Part shown: positions 1 through 6,919 of the stretch, piece by piece
Position numbering within the stretch: the first letter of the stretch is position 1
Layout: every line of letters starts with the position of its first letter
DNA from: JBFLVQ01 sp040758525
GTDB taxonomy: Bacteria > Acidobacteriota > Blastocatellia > Chloracidobacteriales > JADJPF01
Assembly (NCBI GenBank): GCA_040758525.1
Contig: JBFLVQ010000039.1
Coordinates: 1 to 28,810, forward strand
DNA length: 28,810 nucleotides
Direction of reading: 5' to 3'
Translations under genes and position numbers: made by a program
The notes under the pieces: model-generated
What the model saw: only the letters and a program-made list of their open reading frames with translations
What the model was told of the DNA's origin: nothing
The model's database searches: none

Positions 1-26
1 ATTCATTACTTACTACCAATGTGACC

Positions 27-45
27 AGAGTAAGTTACTCTTTTT
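27..45 (+). repeat. Small palindrome with T-run beyond the tnpB remnant
   Basis: AGAGTAA and TTACTCT (27-33 and 35-41) are perfect inverted repeats around one base and are followed by a T-run. A second small dyad, CAGCAG/CTGCTG, lies just after it. They sit on the 3' side of the tnpB remnant, where IS605-type elements carry their right end and guide-RNA scaffold. They may be remains of that end, or simply a weak terminator. Confidence 0.3.
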
Positions 46-445
46 ACGTGGGGACAGCAGGATGGAATCTGCTGGGAGATCGGATTATCCTTTCTCCACT
101 CTTATCACTCAGCTTACTACATCGCACATAGCGAGGATAGCCAGCTTTTTCCCCTTTACCCAAGCGTTCAAAGAATCGATCAAAGGCATTCTGCAACCGC
201 TTCAGGGTATGTTGTAGAACCTGTGAGTGTATCGCTTTTAGATCACTGCGAATCTGCTTAATCTCAGATAGTTGGTCAGCTTGTTGGTAATAGTTAATCA
301 AGATGCCAGCAAGTTTGTAAGCCTCTTTTCTTTCCTTTAATCCAGCATTGTAGAGTTCTCGACAAAGCTCCAAGGTAGTGACAAGCTTTTGTTCAATGGC
401 TGGAGATAGTTCAATACGAAACTTGAAGGCTTTCTTCATACTCAA
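44..445 (-). pseudogene. tnpB: IS200/IS605-type TnpB, N-terminal fragment (decayed)
   Basis: The first ~107 codons read like the N-terminus of TnpB/OrfB: a KAFKFR-type start, a CRELYN segment, an SQVLQHTLKRLQNAFDRFF helix and a GYPRY motif, which is where the family continues into the RuvC-containing body. After GYPRY the frame runs into unrelated residues and stops after 133 codons. Full TnpB proteins are about 350-450 residues, so the RuvC acid residues and the zinc finger are missing, and the product cannot be an active nuclease. The lost part is either deleted or decayed beyond recognition. The remnant lies next to a long hairpin and a truncated DinB-like gene, which suggests an old insertion followed by deletion. 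Family call is from motif recognition. Confidence 0.75.
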
Positions 446-521
446 ACTATACCATTGTTAGTAATACTATTCCATGAAATGGCCTGTATTTATGCGGCTA
501 TTATCACGCTTTCGCGCGATA

Positions 522-563
522 CGATTTTTCATCTCCGCAATCAATTGCGGAGTTTTCAAATCG
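522..563. repeat. Long imperfect hairpin between tnpB remnant and DinB remnant
   Basis: A 9-bp perfect stem CTCCGCAAT/ATTGCGGAG (533-541 and 544-552) is nested in an outer CGATTT/AAATCG pairing (522-527 and 558-563), with T-rich joints. It lies upstream of the tnpB remnant and ends about 25 bases before homology to the DinB-like gene starts. It could be the subterminal hairpin of an IS200/IS605-type left end. A plus-strand terminator is possible (the stem is followed by TTTT), but no plus-strand gene precedes it. Confidence 0.5.
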
Positions 564-575
564 CTTTTCCTATAA

Positions 576-767
576 TTAGCAACAATTGAGCTAGGCAAAG
601 AGGTAAAGATTAGAGGTAAAGGATTAACTGTTTCTAATGCACTGCAAAGATCATTGGCACAGGTAGCCTATTATGTCGGTCAAATTGTATTGATAGCTCG
701 TACACATCTTGCTAAGAACTGGGAGTGGCTTAGCATATCCCCAGGTAGAGCAAAGAGTACAATTTAA
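576..767 (+). pseudogene. DinB-like (DUF1572) protein, C-terminal remnant
   Basis: This open frame has no ATG and begins just after a stop at 573-575. From base 588 it encodes about 59 residues that match the C-terminal third of DUF1572/DinB-superfamily proteins: a VKIRG..LTV strand, then SLAQVAYYVGQIVLIAR containing the conserved HxGQ-like helix (here YYVGQ), then a W..LSISPG tail. Full-length family members are about 150-180 residues and form a four-helix metal-binding bundle. The N-terminal two thirds are absent and the adjacent bases belong to the hairpin, so the gene appears to have been cut by the tnpB-type element. The stop codon is intact. The family is recognised by motif only. Confidence 0.6.
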
Positions 768-815
768 ACCCAACCAAAGAGCAACAACCTAAATAATATA
801 TTTAACTCAATTAAC

Positions 816-1334
816 TCAATTCTCGCTAATCAATTTCTCGACTAGTGTGTCAAACTTCTCATAAGTGGCAAATCCTACATGCTCGTCGCGTATAAAGCCC
901 TTCTTGTCGATCACAAAGGTAGTGGGAATCGCCTCTTGATCACCAAAGAATGATTCAAGCTGTCCATTGAAAACGATTGGGTAGTTAATCTGTCGTCCTA
1001 CCTCATTCTTCTTGACAAATTCATCTACTATGTCCTGGGTCTGATCATAGGAGACACCTAGAATAGCCAGCTTATCGCCATACTTCTTCTGTAGTTTGAT
1101 AAAGGAAGGGATCTCTTTCTGACATGGACCACACCAGGTAGCCCAAAAATTGATAATTACTACCTTACCACTAAGCGAAGCCAGTGTATGCTTTTTCTTG
1201 GTAAGATCAGGATAAGTGAAGTTTGGCGCCTTACGGGTCTTCTCAGATTGCATATACACCGATGAGCCAGGCGTAAGCAGCAGGCTCACCAGCCCTAAAA
1301 TTGTAATAAGAGTTACCAATATACTTCTTCTCAT
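816..1334 (-). CDS. TlpA/ResA-like membrane-anchored thiol-disulfide oxidoreductase
   Basis: A 172-residue thioredoxin-fold protein with an N-terminal hydrophobic segment (residues ~5-22) that is a signal peptide or anchor, so the domain should face the periplasm. The redox motif W-C68-G-P-C71 follows the typical VVIINFWATWC strand, and the cis-proline loop reads EAIPTTFVID. The AlkA/TSA-Redoxin subfamily pattern (APNF..L.....SL.GKVV) is clear. Such proteins reduce disulfides, including heme-binding CxxCH motifs before cytochrome c assembly, which fits the many c-type cytochromes nearby; the actual partner is inference. The AAGGAG ribosome site is 12-13 bases from the ATG. It is 40 bases downstream of the aminopeptidase on the same strand, so it is probably cotranscribed. 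Confidence 0.88.
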   Translation of the reverse strand: MRRSILVTLITILGLVSLLLTPGSSVYMQSEKTRKAPNFTYPDLTKKKHTLASLSGKVVIINFWATWCGPCQKEIPSFIKLQKKYGDKLAILGVSYDQTQDIVDEFVKKNEVGRQINYPIVFNGQLESFFGDQEAIPTTFVIDKKGFIRDEHVGFATYEKFDTLVEKLISEN

Positions 1335-1374
1335 AGATGCTCAACTCCTTAATTAAAAAAACCAGCGCAGCAAT

Positions 1375-2889
1375 TTATGAATTAGCAGCACGCGCAAGAA
1401 TAAACTCAACTAGAGTACGTACACCAAATCCGGTTGGGCCTTTGGCCGATTCTGGCTTATCTTCTTCCTGCCAGGCAGTACCAGCAATATCCAGATGCAC
1501 CCAAGGCAGCTCATCGACAAATTCACGTAGAAAGGCTGCTGCCGTAATTGTGCCAGCATAACGGCCACCCAAGTTTTTAATATCGGCAATATCACTCTTG
1601 ATCATTTCACGATACTCTTCAGTCAGTGGCAGTGGCCAAAGTTTCTCACCAGCACGTTCACTGGCAGCACGTAACTCCTTCACTAATGCCTCATCTGTAC
1701 CAATAATGGCAGCACGCAGACTACCTAACGCAACAATGCAGGCACCGGTAAGTGTGGCCAGGTCAATGATACAAGCTGGGTTCTGCTGAGTTGCATAATG
1801 TAGTGCATCAGCCAGTATCAGTCTGCCTTCTGCATCTGTATCGATCACTTCAATAGTCTTACCAGAATAGGCATGTAGTACATCGCCCGGTTTATATGCT
1901 TTACCAGAAGGGAGATTCTCAGAGGCTGGGACAATGCCAATCACATCAATAGCTGGTTTGAGTCGCGCGATCGCAGCAAGAGTACCAATTACGGTTGCAC
2001 CACCAGCCATATCCATCTTCATCTCCCACATACCATCACGTGGTTTGATGCAGATACCACCTGAATCGAAAGTAATTCCTTTGCCAACCAGGGCAATAGG
2101 ACGGCCTGTATTGGTTACGCCAGCAGCACGGTAACGTAGGATAATCATTTGTGGAGGTTCCTCTGAACCGCGTGCAACGGCTAGTAATGCACCCATACCA
2201 AGTTGTTTCAGTTTTGCTTCATCAATGACTTCAAATTCCAGTCCGACTTGGGACGCTATCTCCTCAGCGCGCTCAGCAAACTTGATTGGTGTAAGTGTGT
2301 TACCTGGCTCAACACATAGATCACGGGTAAAATTGGTTGCTTCTGCGACCACCATACCACGAGTAATATTAGGCTCGATCGCTGTACGATCCGGTGCTGT
2401 GTTATCAAGAAAGGCAAGCGCAAGTTGTTCAGGTATGAAACGCTCATCTCCTGCTTCTTTATGCTGATATTTGTCCTGTTCATAGAGGGCAAGTTGCGCA
2501 TTCTCTGTGATTAGGCGCGCGGCCAAGCCGCAATCTAATGACTCACTACGGACTAGCATAGTAGCACGGGAGACACGTTTATTACGCATCATACGAACAA
2601 CTGCGCCAGCTAATTGGCCAAGTATCAGGTGAGTGAATTTCTCTCGCTCACCAGCACCGACTAGTATTAGCCGGGCCACTTTCAACCGTCCACCAGTGTG
2701 TACATATACCAGTTCAGCTCTGTTTCCTTTCATCTCACGAGCCTCTAAGATTGACGCAATAATCCCATCCGTCAATTCATTAAGGCGCTGTAGTAGTCCT
2801 TGCTCGGTAGTCTCGCCCTTGAAAATTGGCACCACCAATGCATCGGTGGCAATCTCTTCCAGACGATTCGGTCCCAGCTCAATCTTCAT
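1375..2889 (-). CDS. pepA: Leucyl aminopeptidase, M17 family
   Basis: 504 residues, the normal family length, with the variable N-terminal domain (~1-165) and the catalytic C-terminal domain. It removes N-terminal amino acids from peptides in the cytoplasm using two divalent metals. The key residues fall at the same numbers as in E. coli PepA: K270 and D275 in VGKGITFDSGG, K282, D293 in DMAGG, and D352, E354 and R356 in TDAEGR. The family signature normally starts with Asn (NTDAEGRL); here residue 350 is Asp. An AGGAAG ribosome site lies 11 bases before the ATG. It sits between an isocitrate dehydrogenase (126 bases upstream) and the TlpA-like gene. Confidence 0.95.
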   Translation of the reverse strand: MKIELGPNRLEEIATDALVVPIFKGETTEQGLLQRLNELTDGIIASILEAREMKGNRAELVYVHTGGRLKVARLILVGAGEREKFTHLILGQLAGAVVRMMRNKRVSRATMLVRSESLDCGLAARLITENAQLALYEQDKYQHKEAGDERFIPEQLALAFLDNTAPDRTAIEPNITRGMVVAEATNFTRDLCVEPGNTLTPIKFAERAEEIASQVGLEFEVIDEAKLKQLGMGALLAVARGSEEPPQMIILRYRAAGVTNTGRPIALVGKGITFDSGGICIKPRDGMWEMKMDMAGGATVIGTLAAIARLKPAIDVIGIVPASENLPSGKAYKPGDVLHAYSGKTIEVIDTDAEGRLILADALHYATQQNPACIIDLATLTGACIVALGSLRAAIIGTDEALVKELRAASERAGEKLWPLPLTEEYREMIKSDIADIKNLGGRYAGTITAAAFLREFVDELPWVHLDIAGTAWQEEDKPESAKGPTGFGVRTLVEFILARAANS

Positions 2890-2973
2890 TCGTAAAAACT
2901 TCCTTTCAGTCTGGCGATACCCTTCTTGATGAAGGTCCCCACTACTTTAGTATCTATGGGCAGAATCAATCAT

Positions 2974-2995
2974 TATACTACATTGTAGTGGTATA
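2974..2995. repeat. Intergenic hairpin between isocitrate dehydrogenase and pepA
   Basis: TATACTAC (2974-2981) pairs with GTGGTATA (2988-2995), with one wobble pair, around a 6-base loop. Neither side has a convincing T-run, so it is not a classic terminator. It could be a processing or regulatory hairpin in a shared transcript. Confidence 0.35.
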
Positions 2996-3015
2996 GGCGC
3001 GCTGCTCCGCCGATG

Positions 3016-4020
3016 TTAAACTTGCGGCAGATGACGCACAATCGCTTCGGTAAATTCTGTTGTGCTGGCCTGACCGCCTAGGTCACGGGTACGCACTTTG
3101 CCTTCAGCGAGTACTGTAGTCAGTGCAGTACGTATACGCTGGGCCGCCTCTAGCTCACCTAGATACTCCAGCATCAGTATTGCAGTCTGTATGATCGCCG
3201 TTGGGTTAGCCCAATTTTTGCCAGCAATATCGGGCGCCGTACCATGCACGGCTTCAAAAATTGCCACTCCTTCGCCAATATTGGCGCCTGGCACAACACC
3301 CAATCCTCCTACTAGACCGGCAGCAAGGTCAGAGATAATATCACCATAAAGATTCTCAAGTAATAACACATCATACTGCTCTGGGCGCATCACCAGTTGC
3401 ATACAGATATTATCAACAATCTTCTCATCGCTTTCGATATCGGGATAATCTTTGGCAACTTCGCGCACACAATCGAGAAACAGACCATCTGAGAGCTTCA
3501 TTATATTAGCCTTATGGATTGCTGTAACTCGTCGTCGGCCATTTTTACGGGCATATTCATAGGCAAAGCGGGCAATACGGCGACTGGCTTTTTCGGTGAT
3601 AATCTTAAGACTCTCAACTACACCTGGTACAACAACATGCTCAAGTCCTGAATATAGATCCTCAGTATTTTCACGCACAATTATCAGATTAACATTCTCA
3701 AAGCGTGTTTTTATACCGGCTAGGTTTTGCACTGGACGCAGGTTAGCATATAGATCTAATCGCTTGCGTAAGGCTACATTGACGCTAGTAAAACCGCTGC
3801 CAATAGGTGTACCTACAGGTCCCTTAAGAGCAATGCGATTATGTAGAATTGAATCGATCAGTGGAACTGGTAGGGTCTCGCCATATTTGGTCTGGGCAGC
3901 AGCCCCAATCAGGTAGTTCTCCCACTCTATCTCTACCCCAGCCGCTTCTAACAAGCGTACTGCTGCACCTGTCACTTCTGGGCCTATGCCATCACCAGGG
4001 ATCAAGGTGACTTTATACAT
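3016..4020 (-). CDS. Isocitrate dehydrogenase, NAD-type (isopropylmalate dehydrogenase superfamily)
   Basis: 334 residues of the beta-decarboxylating dehydrogenase family. Substrate residues expected for isocitrate are present: S79, N81 and R85 in the SVNVALRK loop, R95, R116, Y123, and K170; metal ligands are D203, D227 and D231 in the NLYGDIISD signature. The SxNxxLR loop separates it from isopropylmalate dehydrogenases. In the cofactor loop HGTAPDIAG, an Asp (D264) replaces the Lys found in the NADP enzyme of E. coli, which suggests NAD. It oxidises isocitrate to 2-oxoglutarate in the TCA cycle. A homoisocitrate-type activity cannot be excluded. An AAGGAG ribosome site lies ~11 bases before the ATG. 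It is probably the first gene of the minus-strand block. Confidence 0.87.
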   Translation of the reverse strand: MYKVTLIPGDGIGPEVTGAAVRLLEAAGVEIEWENYLIGAAAQTKYGETLPVPLIDSILHNRIALKGPVGTPIGSGFTSVNVALRKRLDLYANLRPVQNLAGIKTRFENVNLIIVRENTEDLYSGLEHVVVPGVVESLKIITEKASRRIARFAYEYARKNGRRRVTAIHKANIMKLSDGLFLDCVREVAKDYPDIESDEKIVDNICMQLVMRPEQYDVLLLENLYGDIISDLAAGLVGGLGVVPGANIGEGVAIFEAVHGTAPDIAGKNWANPTAIIQTAILMLEYLGELEAAQRIRTALTTVLAEGKVRTRDLGGQASTTEFTEAIVRHLPQV

Positions 4021-4344
4021 ACTATGTACACTCCTTAGCTAAAAGAGTCAATGCCTGCCCATGCCAGGCCCGGCAATCGAGTATTCACAGACTGATGGGG
4101 AGTGTCAAGCAAGCCATTCGTGAAACCGGCACCCCTTACGAGAAGATCTGGACGCGCAATGGTGGTCTGCATTATTATCGGCGAAGGCTCAATGGAATAA
4201 CGTCAAATTGCTTGCCATCAGAACCGGAGTATGAGCTTGCAACCAACTTATTATTCACTGTTGTATCCAGCACAATAGCAAGCAGCATCCGCATTTACAA
4301 TCTACATTGAGCCAGGCCAGTAAAGGGATATCAGGAGAAATTGT
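4021..4344. other. Intergenic region between divergent genes
   Basis: This 324-base stretch separates the minus-strand dehydrogenase from the plus-strand small ORF, so it should hold promoters for both directions. I could not pick convincing -35/-10 pairs. An open frame of 71 codons (4095-4310) has no ribosome site and no recognisable sequence, and I do not call it a gene. Confidence 0.5.
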
Positions 4345-4605
4345 ATGGATGAATTTCAGCAAAAGATCGAGGCTATCAACCTTCCTATCACTTTATCTGA
4401 AGGCTGTTTTATTAAGGTAGGCAGTCGACGTATTCCAGATTTTGAAGTTATTATGAAACAGTTGCCCGGGATCTATGCCTATGTAGATGTAAATGCTACT
4501 GCGCCAGGAGGGGGACCAGAAAACTACCTTATCCCGCTTACCAATGGACATTATCTACAGATCACATTGCGGGATGATAAGCTGGTCGCACTGTCGATCA
4601 CTTAA
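4345..4605 (+). CDS. Small hypothetical protein (86 aa)
   Basis: I do not recognise this protein. It is 86 residues, soluble, with no signal peptide, no Cys motif (one Cys only) and no membrane segment. The C-terminal half (APGGGPENYLIPLTNG.. then ITLRDDKLVAL) looks like beta strands. An AGGAGA ribosome site lies 8-9 bases before the ATG, which supports real translation. It is 78 bases before the Rieske gene, on the same strand, so it could share a transcript with the cytochrome genes, although an extended -10 element is visible in that gap. Confidence 0.6.
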   Translation: MDEFQQKIEAINLPITLSEGCFIKVGSRRIPDFEVIMKQLPGIYAYVDVNATAPGGGPENYLIPLTNGHYLQITLRDDKLVALSIT

Positions 4606-4630
4606 AGCTACCTATTATTTCGACTAAAAG

Positions 4631-4639
4631 TGCTAAGAT
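4631..4639 (+). promoter_or_regulatory. Possible extended -10 promoter for the Rieske/cytochrome b operon
   Basis: TGCTAAGAT fits the extended -10 pattern TGnTAnnaT about 45 bases before the Rieske ATG. No good -35 hexamer is visible, which extended -10 promoters tolerate. Weak evidence. Confidence 0.25.
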
Positions 4640-4683
4640 AAGTGATTATACATAGCTAATAATCCTGCTTCTCGAGGTTTAAG

Positions 4684-5208
4684 ATGAATACTCAATCAGC
4701 AAGCTCTCCAGATCTCCAGCGACGTAGCTTGTTAGGTAAACTTGCCTGGCTTACGCTGGCACTGGTAAGTAGTGCTACTACCTTAATTGCAGTAGTATCA
4801 GGTTTTGGTCCCGCGCTACGCCGACGTACTGCAACAGAAGAATGGAGCCCTATTGCTACGCTGGTAGAGATCCCAGAGAACAAACCTACACGCTTTAATA
4901 TTGTAATTACAGAGCGAGTCGGTTGGCTTGCTAACAATACTCAGGAGGCTGTCTGGCTAGTGCGTCGTGGTGAGCAGGTTGTTGCCTTCTCGGCGATCTG
5001 TCCACATGCCGGTTGTCCAATCGGTTTGGAGGCAAGAGGGTTCTTCTGTGGTTGTCATGGTAGTCGCTGGGCAGCGAGTGGACAGAGGACTGAAGGACCT
5101 ACACCTCGTGATATGGATCTACTAGAGTCACGTATTAAAGCCAACGTCGTTGAGGTCAAGTATCAACGCTTCAGGACGGGAGTGGCACAAAAGGATCTCA
5201 ACATTTAA
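4684..5208 (+). CDS. Rieske [2Fe-2S] protein of a cytochrome bc-type complex
   Basis: 174 residues. The N-terminus has a twin-arginine-like start (R13-R14-S-L-L-G-K) followed by a hydrophobic segment (~19-41), as in Rieske proteins that are exported folded and stay anchored. The soluble domain carries both cluster-binding boxes: C106-P-H108-A-G-C111 and C122-G-C124-H125-G-S127. The four ligands (C106, H108, C122, H... at 125 with the C111-C124 disulfide) match the bc1/b6f family. It passes electrons from quinol at the Qo site to cytochrome c domains. The cytochrome b gene begins 8 bases after its stop, so the two are cotranscribed and surely work together. Confidence 0.93.
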   Translation: MNTQSASSPDLQRRSLLGKLAWLTLALVSSATTLIAVVSGFGPALRRRTATEEWSPIATLVEIPENKPTRFNIVITERVGWLANNTQEAVWLVRRGEQVVAFSAICPHAGCPIGLEARGFFCGCHGSRWAASGQRTEGPTPRDMDLLESRIKANVVEVKYQRFRTGVAQKDLNI

Positions 5209-5216
5209 ACGCCGGT

Positions 5217-6893
5217 ATGTTTGATCGAATACTGCAATGGCTAGATACTCGTATTGCCTTGCCGAGCGCATTGCGCACACGGTTTGTGGCACCCACACAG
5301 GAAAACCGCTGGCTATCAGCGATTGCAGTAGTAATCTTATTTCTGGTCCTGCTACAGATTATTACTGGTTTTGTACTTAGCTGTTATTATGTGCCAAGCA
5401 GCCCACATGCCCACACTAGTCTGCTCTATTTAATAAAAGAAGTACCAGCCGGAGCACTACTACATGCAGTGCATCATTATACTGCTAACGCACTAGTAAT
5501 ATTAGCAGCGCTACATCTGCTACTACTCTTCTATCATGCTGACTACCGAGTGCGGCGTGAGTTGGTCTGGCTTGCTAGTCTACTACTATTTGTACTCATC
5601 CTTGCTGCCTGCTTTACTGGCCAGTTGCTACCTTGGGATCAACGTGGTTATTATGGTATGCGGGTAGGTGCAAGTATTCTTGCTGACTTACCGCTTATAG
5701 GTGGTCTATTAAGCCGGCTTTTTATTGGCGATATAGAGATTTCGACGCTAACACTGTCGCGCTCCTTTGCTGTACATGTACTGGCAATTCCAGCACTCTT
5801 ACTAGCGCTGTTACGACTACGTGCCACAGCGATCGCTAAATTACCGCAGACCGAACACAGGGAAGGAGAAACCTACTATCCCAATCAGTTTGCTCGTGAA
5901 GTCTTTACAACAGCATTGGTCTTCACAACGATTCTGTTATCTGCTTATATATGGGGTGCACCATTAGAGCCGGTTGCCGATCCTTCTAATACCGATTATA
6001 TTGCCCGTCCTGTCTGGTATTTCCTTCCTCTCTTCCAATTGCTTAAGCTCTTCCCAGCCGGTTTTGAAGGCATAGGCAGCTTGATCGTACTACTGGTTAT
6101 GTTTGGACTGTTGACGAGCCTGCCATTCATTGATAATGGTAGCAGCCTTAGGTTTAGCACACGTAAAATACCAACAGGAATTGTTGCTACTCTCAGTATT
6201 GGTATATTGATGCTAATTTTGATTGCAGTACTTGCTGATCGCAATCCGGAGATAAGTGCACAACTAGCTCGCCAGCGTGAATTGACTCGCGAATTAAATG
6301 TAGCGCCATTCCGCCCGGTGCCAGTAGGACGTGCCACTCCTGCGCCAGTAGTAGAGAGTTCAATCACTGCAGTCATCGATCAGCCACCCGTGGTGAAAGC
6401 CTTTATAGGTCTATGTGCACCTTGTCATGGTCCCCAAGCGACCGGTGGCACGCTGGGACCATCACTGATTGGTCTGGCTGCCAAACGTAATTACACTGCT
6501 AAGGAGTTGGTACAACTGCTTGCCCAGCCAACCAACCATGGTCTTTCTGAAGCAATGCCCGCCTTTCGCCAACTGTCTAAGGATCAACGTGAGCAGCTTG
6601 CTTCCTGGTTAGTCACACTAGATTCCCCACAACAGCTTGCCACCGCTGCCAAAGTGCTTAAACCACCACCATTTCTCTTTGTACAAAATTGTGCAGGCTG
6701 TCATGGACCACAAGGTGAAGGAGGATTTGGTCCCCGCTTAGTAGGTGTTGGTCAGCGACGCTCGCGTGAAGCAATGATCAAGCTAATGGTGGATCCGGCC
6801 AGTGCTGGACTCAATAATATTATGCCACCATTCGATGAGCTTTCTGAAGAGGAGCGTAGTGAGATTGCCGATTGGCTAATCACTCTGCAGTAA
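5217..6893 (+). CDS. Cytochrome b (N+C parts) fused to two cytochrome c domains
   Basis: 558 residues: cytochrome b core with about seven membrane helices (residues ~32-340), a linker, then two class-I cytochrome c domains with heme motifs C400-A-P-C403-H404 and C492-A-G-C495-H496 and likely Met ligands M447 and M536 (both in MPxF). With the Rieske protein it should form a quinol oxidase-type complex in which the c domains replace cytochrome c1. Heme-b ligands H86, H100 and H187 are present at b6-like positions, but residue 202, where the fourth His is expected, is Arg (codon CGT). The Qo motif reads P265-V-W-Y268 rather than PEWY or PDWY. The frame is intact and helices are well kept, so this is not a pseudogene. 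Confidence 0.93.
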   Translation: MFDRILQWLDTRIALPSALRTRFVAPTQENRWLSAIAVVILFLVLLQIITGFVLSCYYVPSSPHAHTSLLYLIKEVPAGALLHAVHHYTANALVILAALHLLLLFYHADYRVRRELVWLASLLLFVLILAACFTGQLLPWDQRGYYGMRVGASILADLPLIGGLLSRLFIGDIEISTLTLSRSFAVHVLAIPALLLALLRLRATAIAKLPQTEHREGETYYPNQFAREVFTTALVFTTILLSAYIWGAPLEPVADPSNTDYIARPVWYFLPLFQLLKLFPAGFEGIGSLIVLLVMFGLLTSLPFIDNGSSLRFSTRKIPTGIVATLSIGILMLILIAVLADRNPEISAQLARQRELTRELNVAPFRPVPVGRATPAPVVESSITAVIDQPPVVKAFIGLCAPCHGPQATGGTLGPSLIGLAAKRNYTAKELVQLLAQPTNHGLSEAMPAFRQLSKDQREQLASWLVTLDSPQQLATAAKVLKPPPFLFVQNCAGCHGPQGEGGFGPRLVGVGQRRSREAMIKLMVDPASAGLNNIMPPFDELSEEERSEIADWLITLQ

Positions 6894-6919
6894 CTATTTC
6901 GCAATAGTAAAGGGAACAG

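Noticed and set aside
1..120. Possible guide-RNA (omega-RNA-like) scaffold at the tnpB 3' side
   Set aside because: Small dyads are present, but the tnpB body is missing and the bases cannot be tied to a known scaffold; only the palindrome itself is listed.
4095..4310. 71-codon open frame between the divergent isocitrate dehydrogenase and small hypothetical gene
   Set aside because: No ribosome site, no recognisable sequence, and it fills a region that must hold two promoters.
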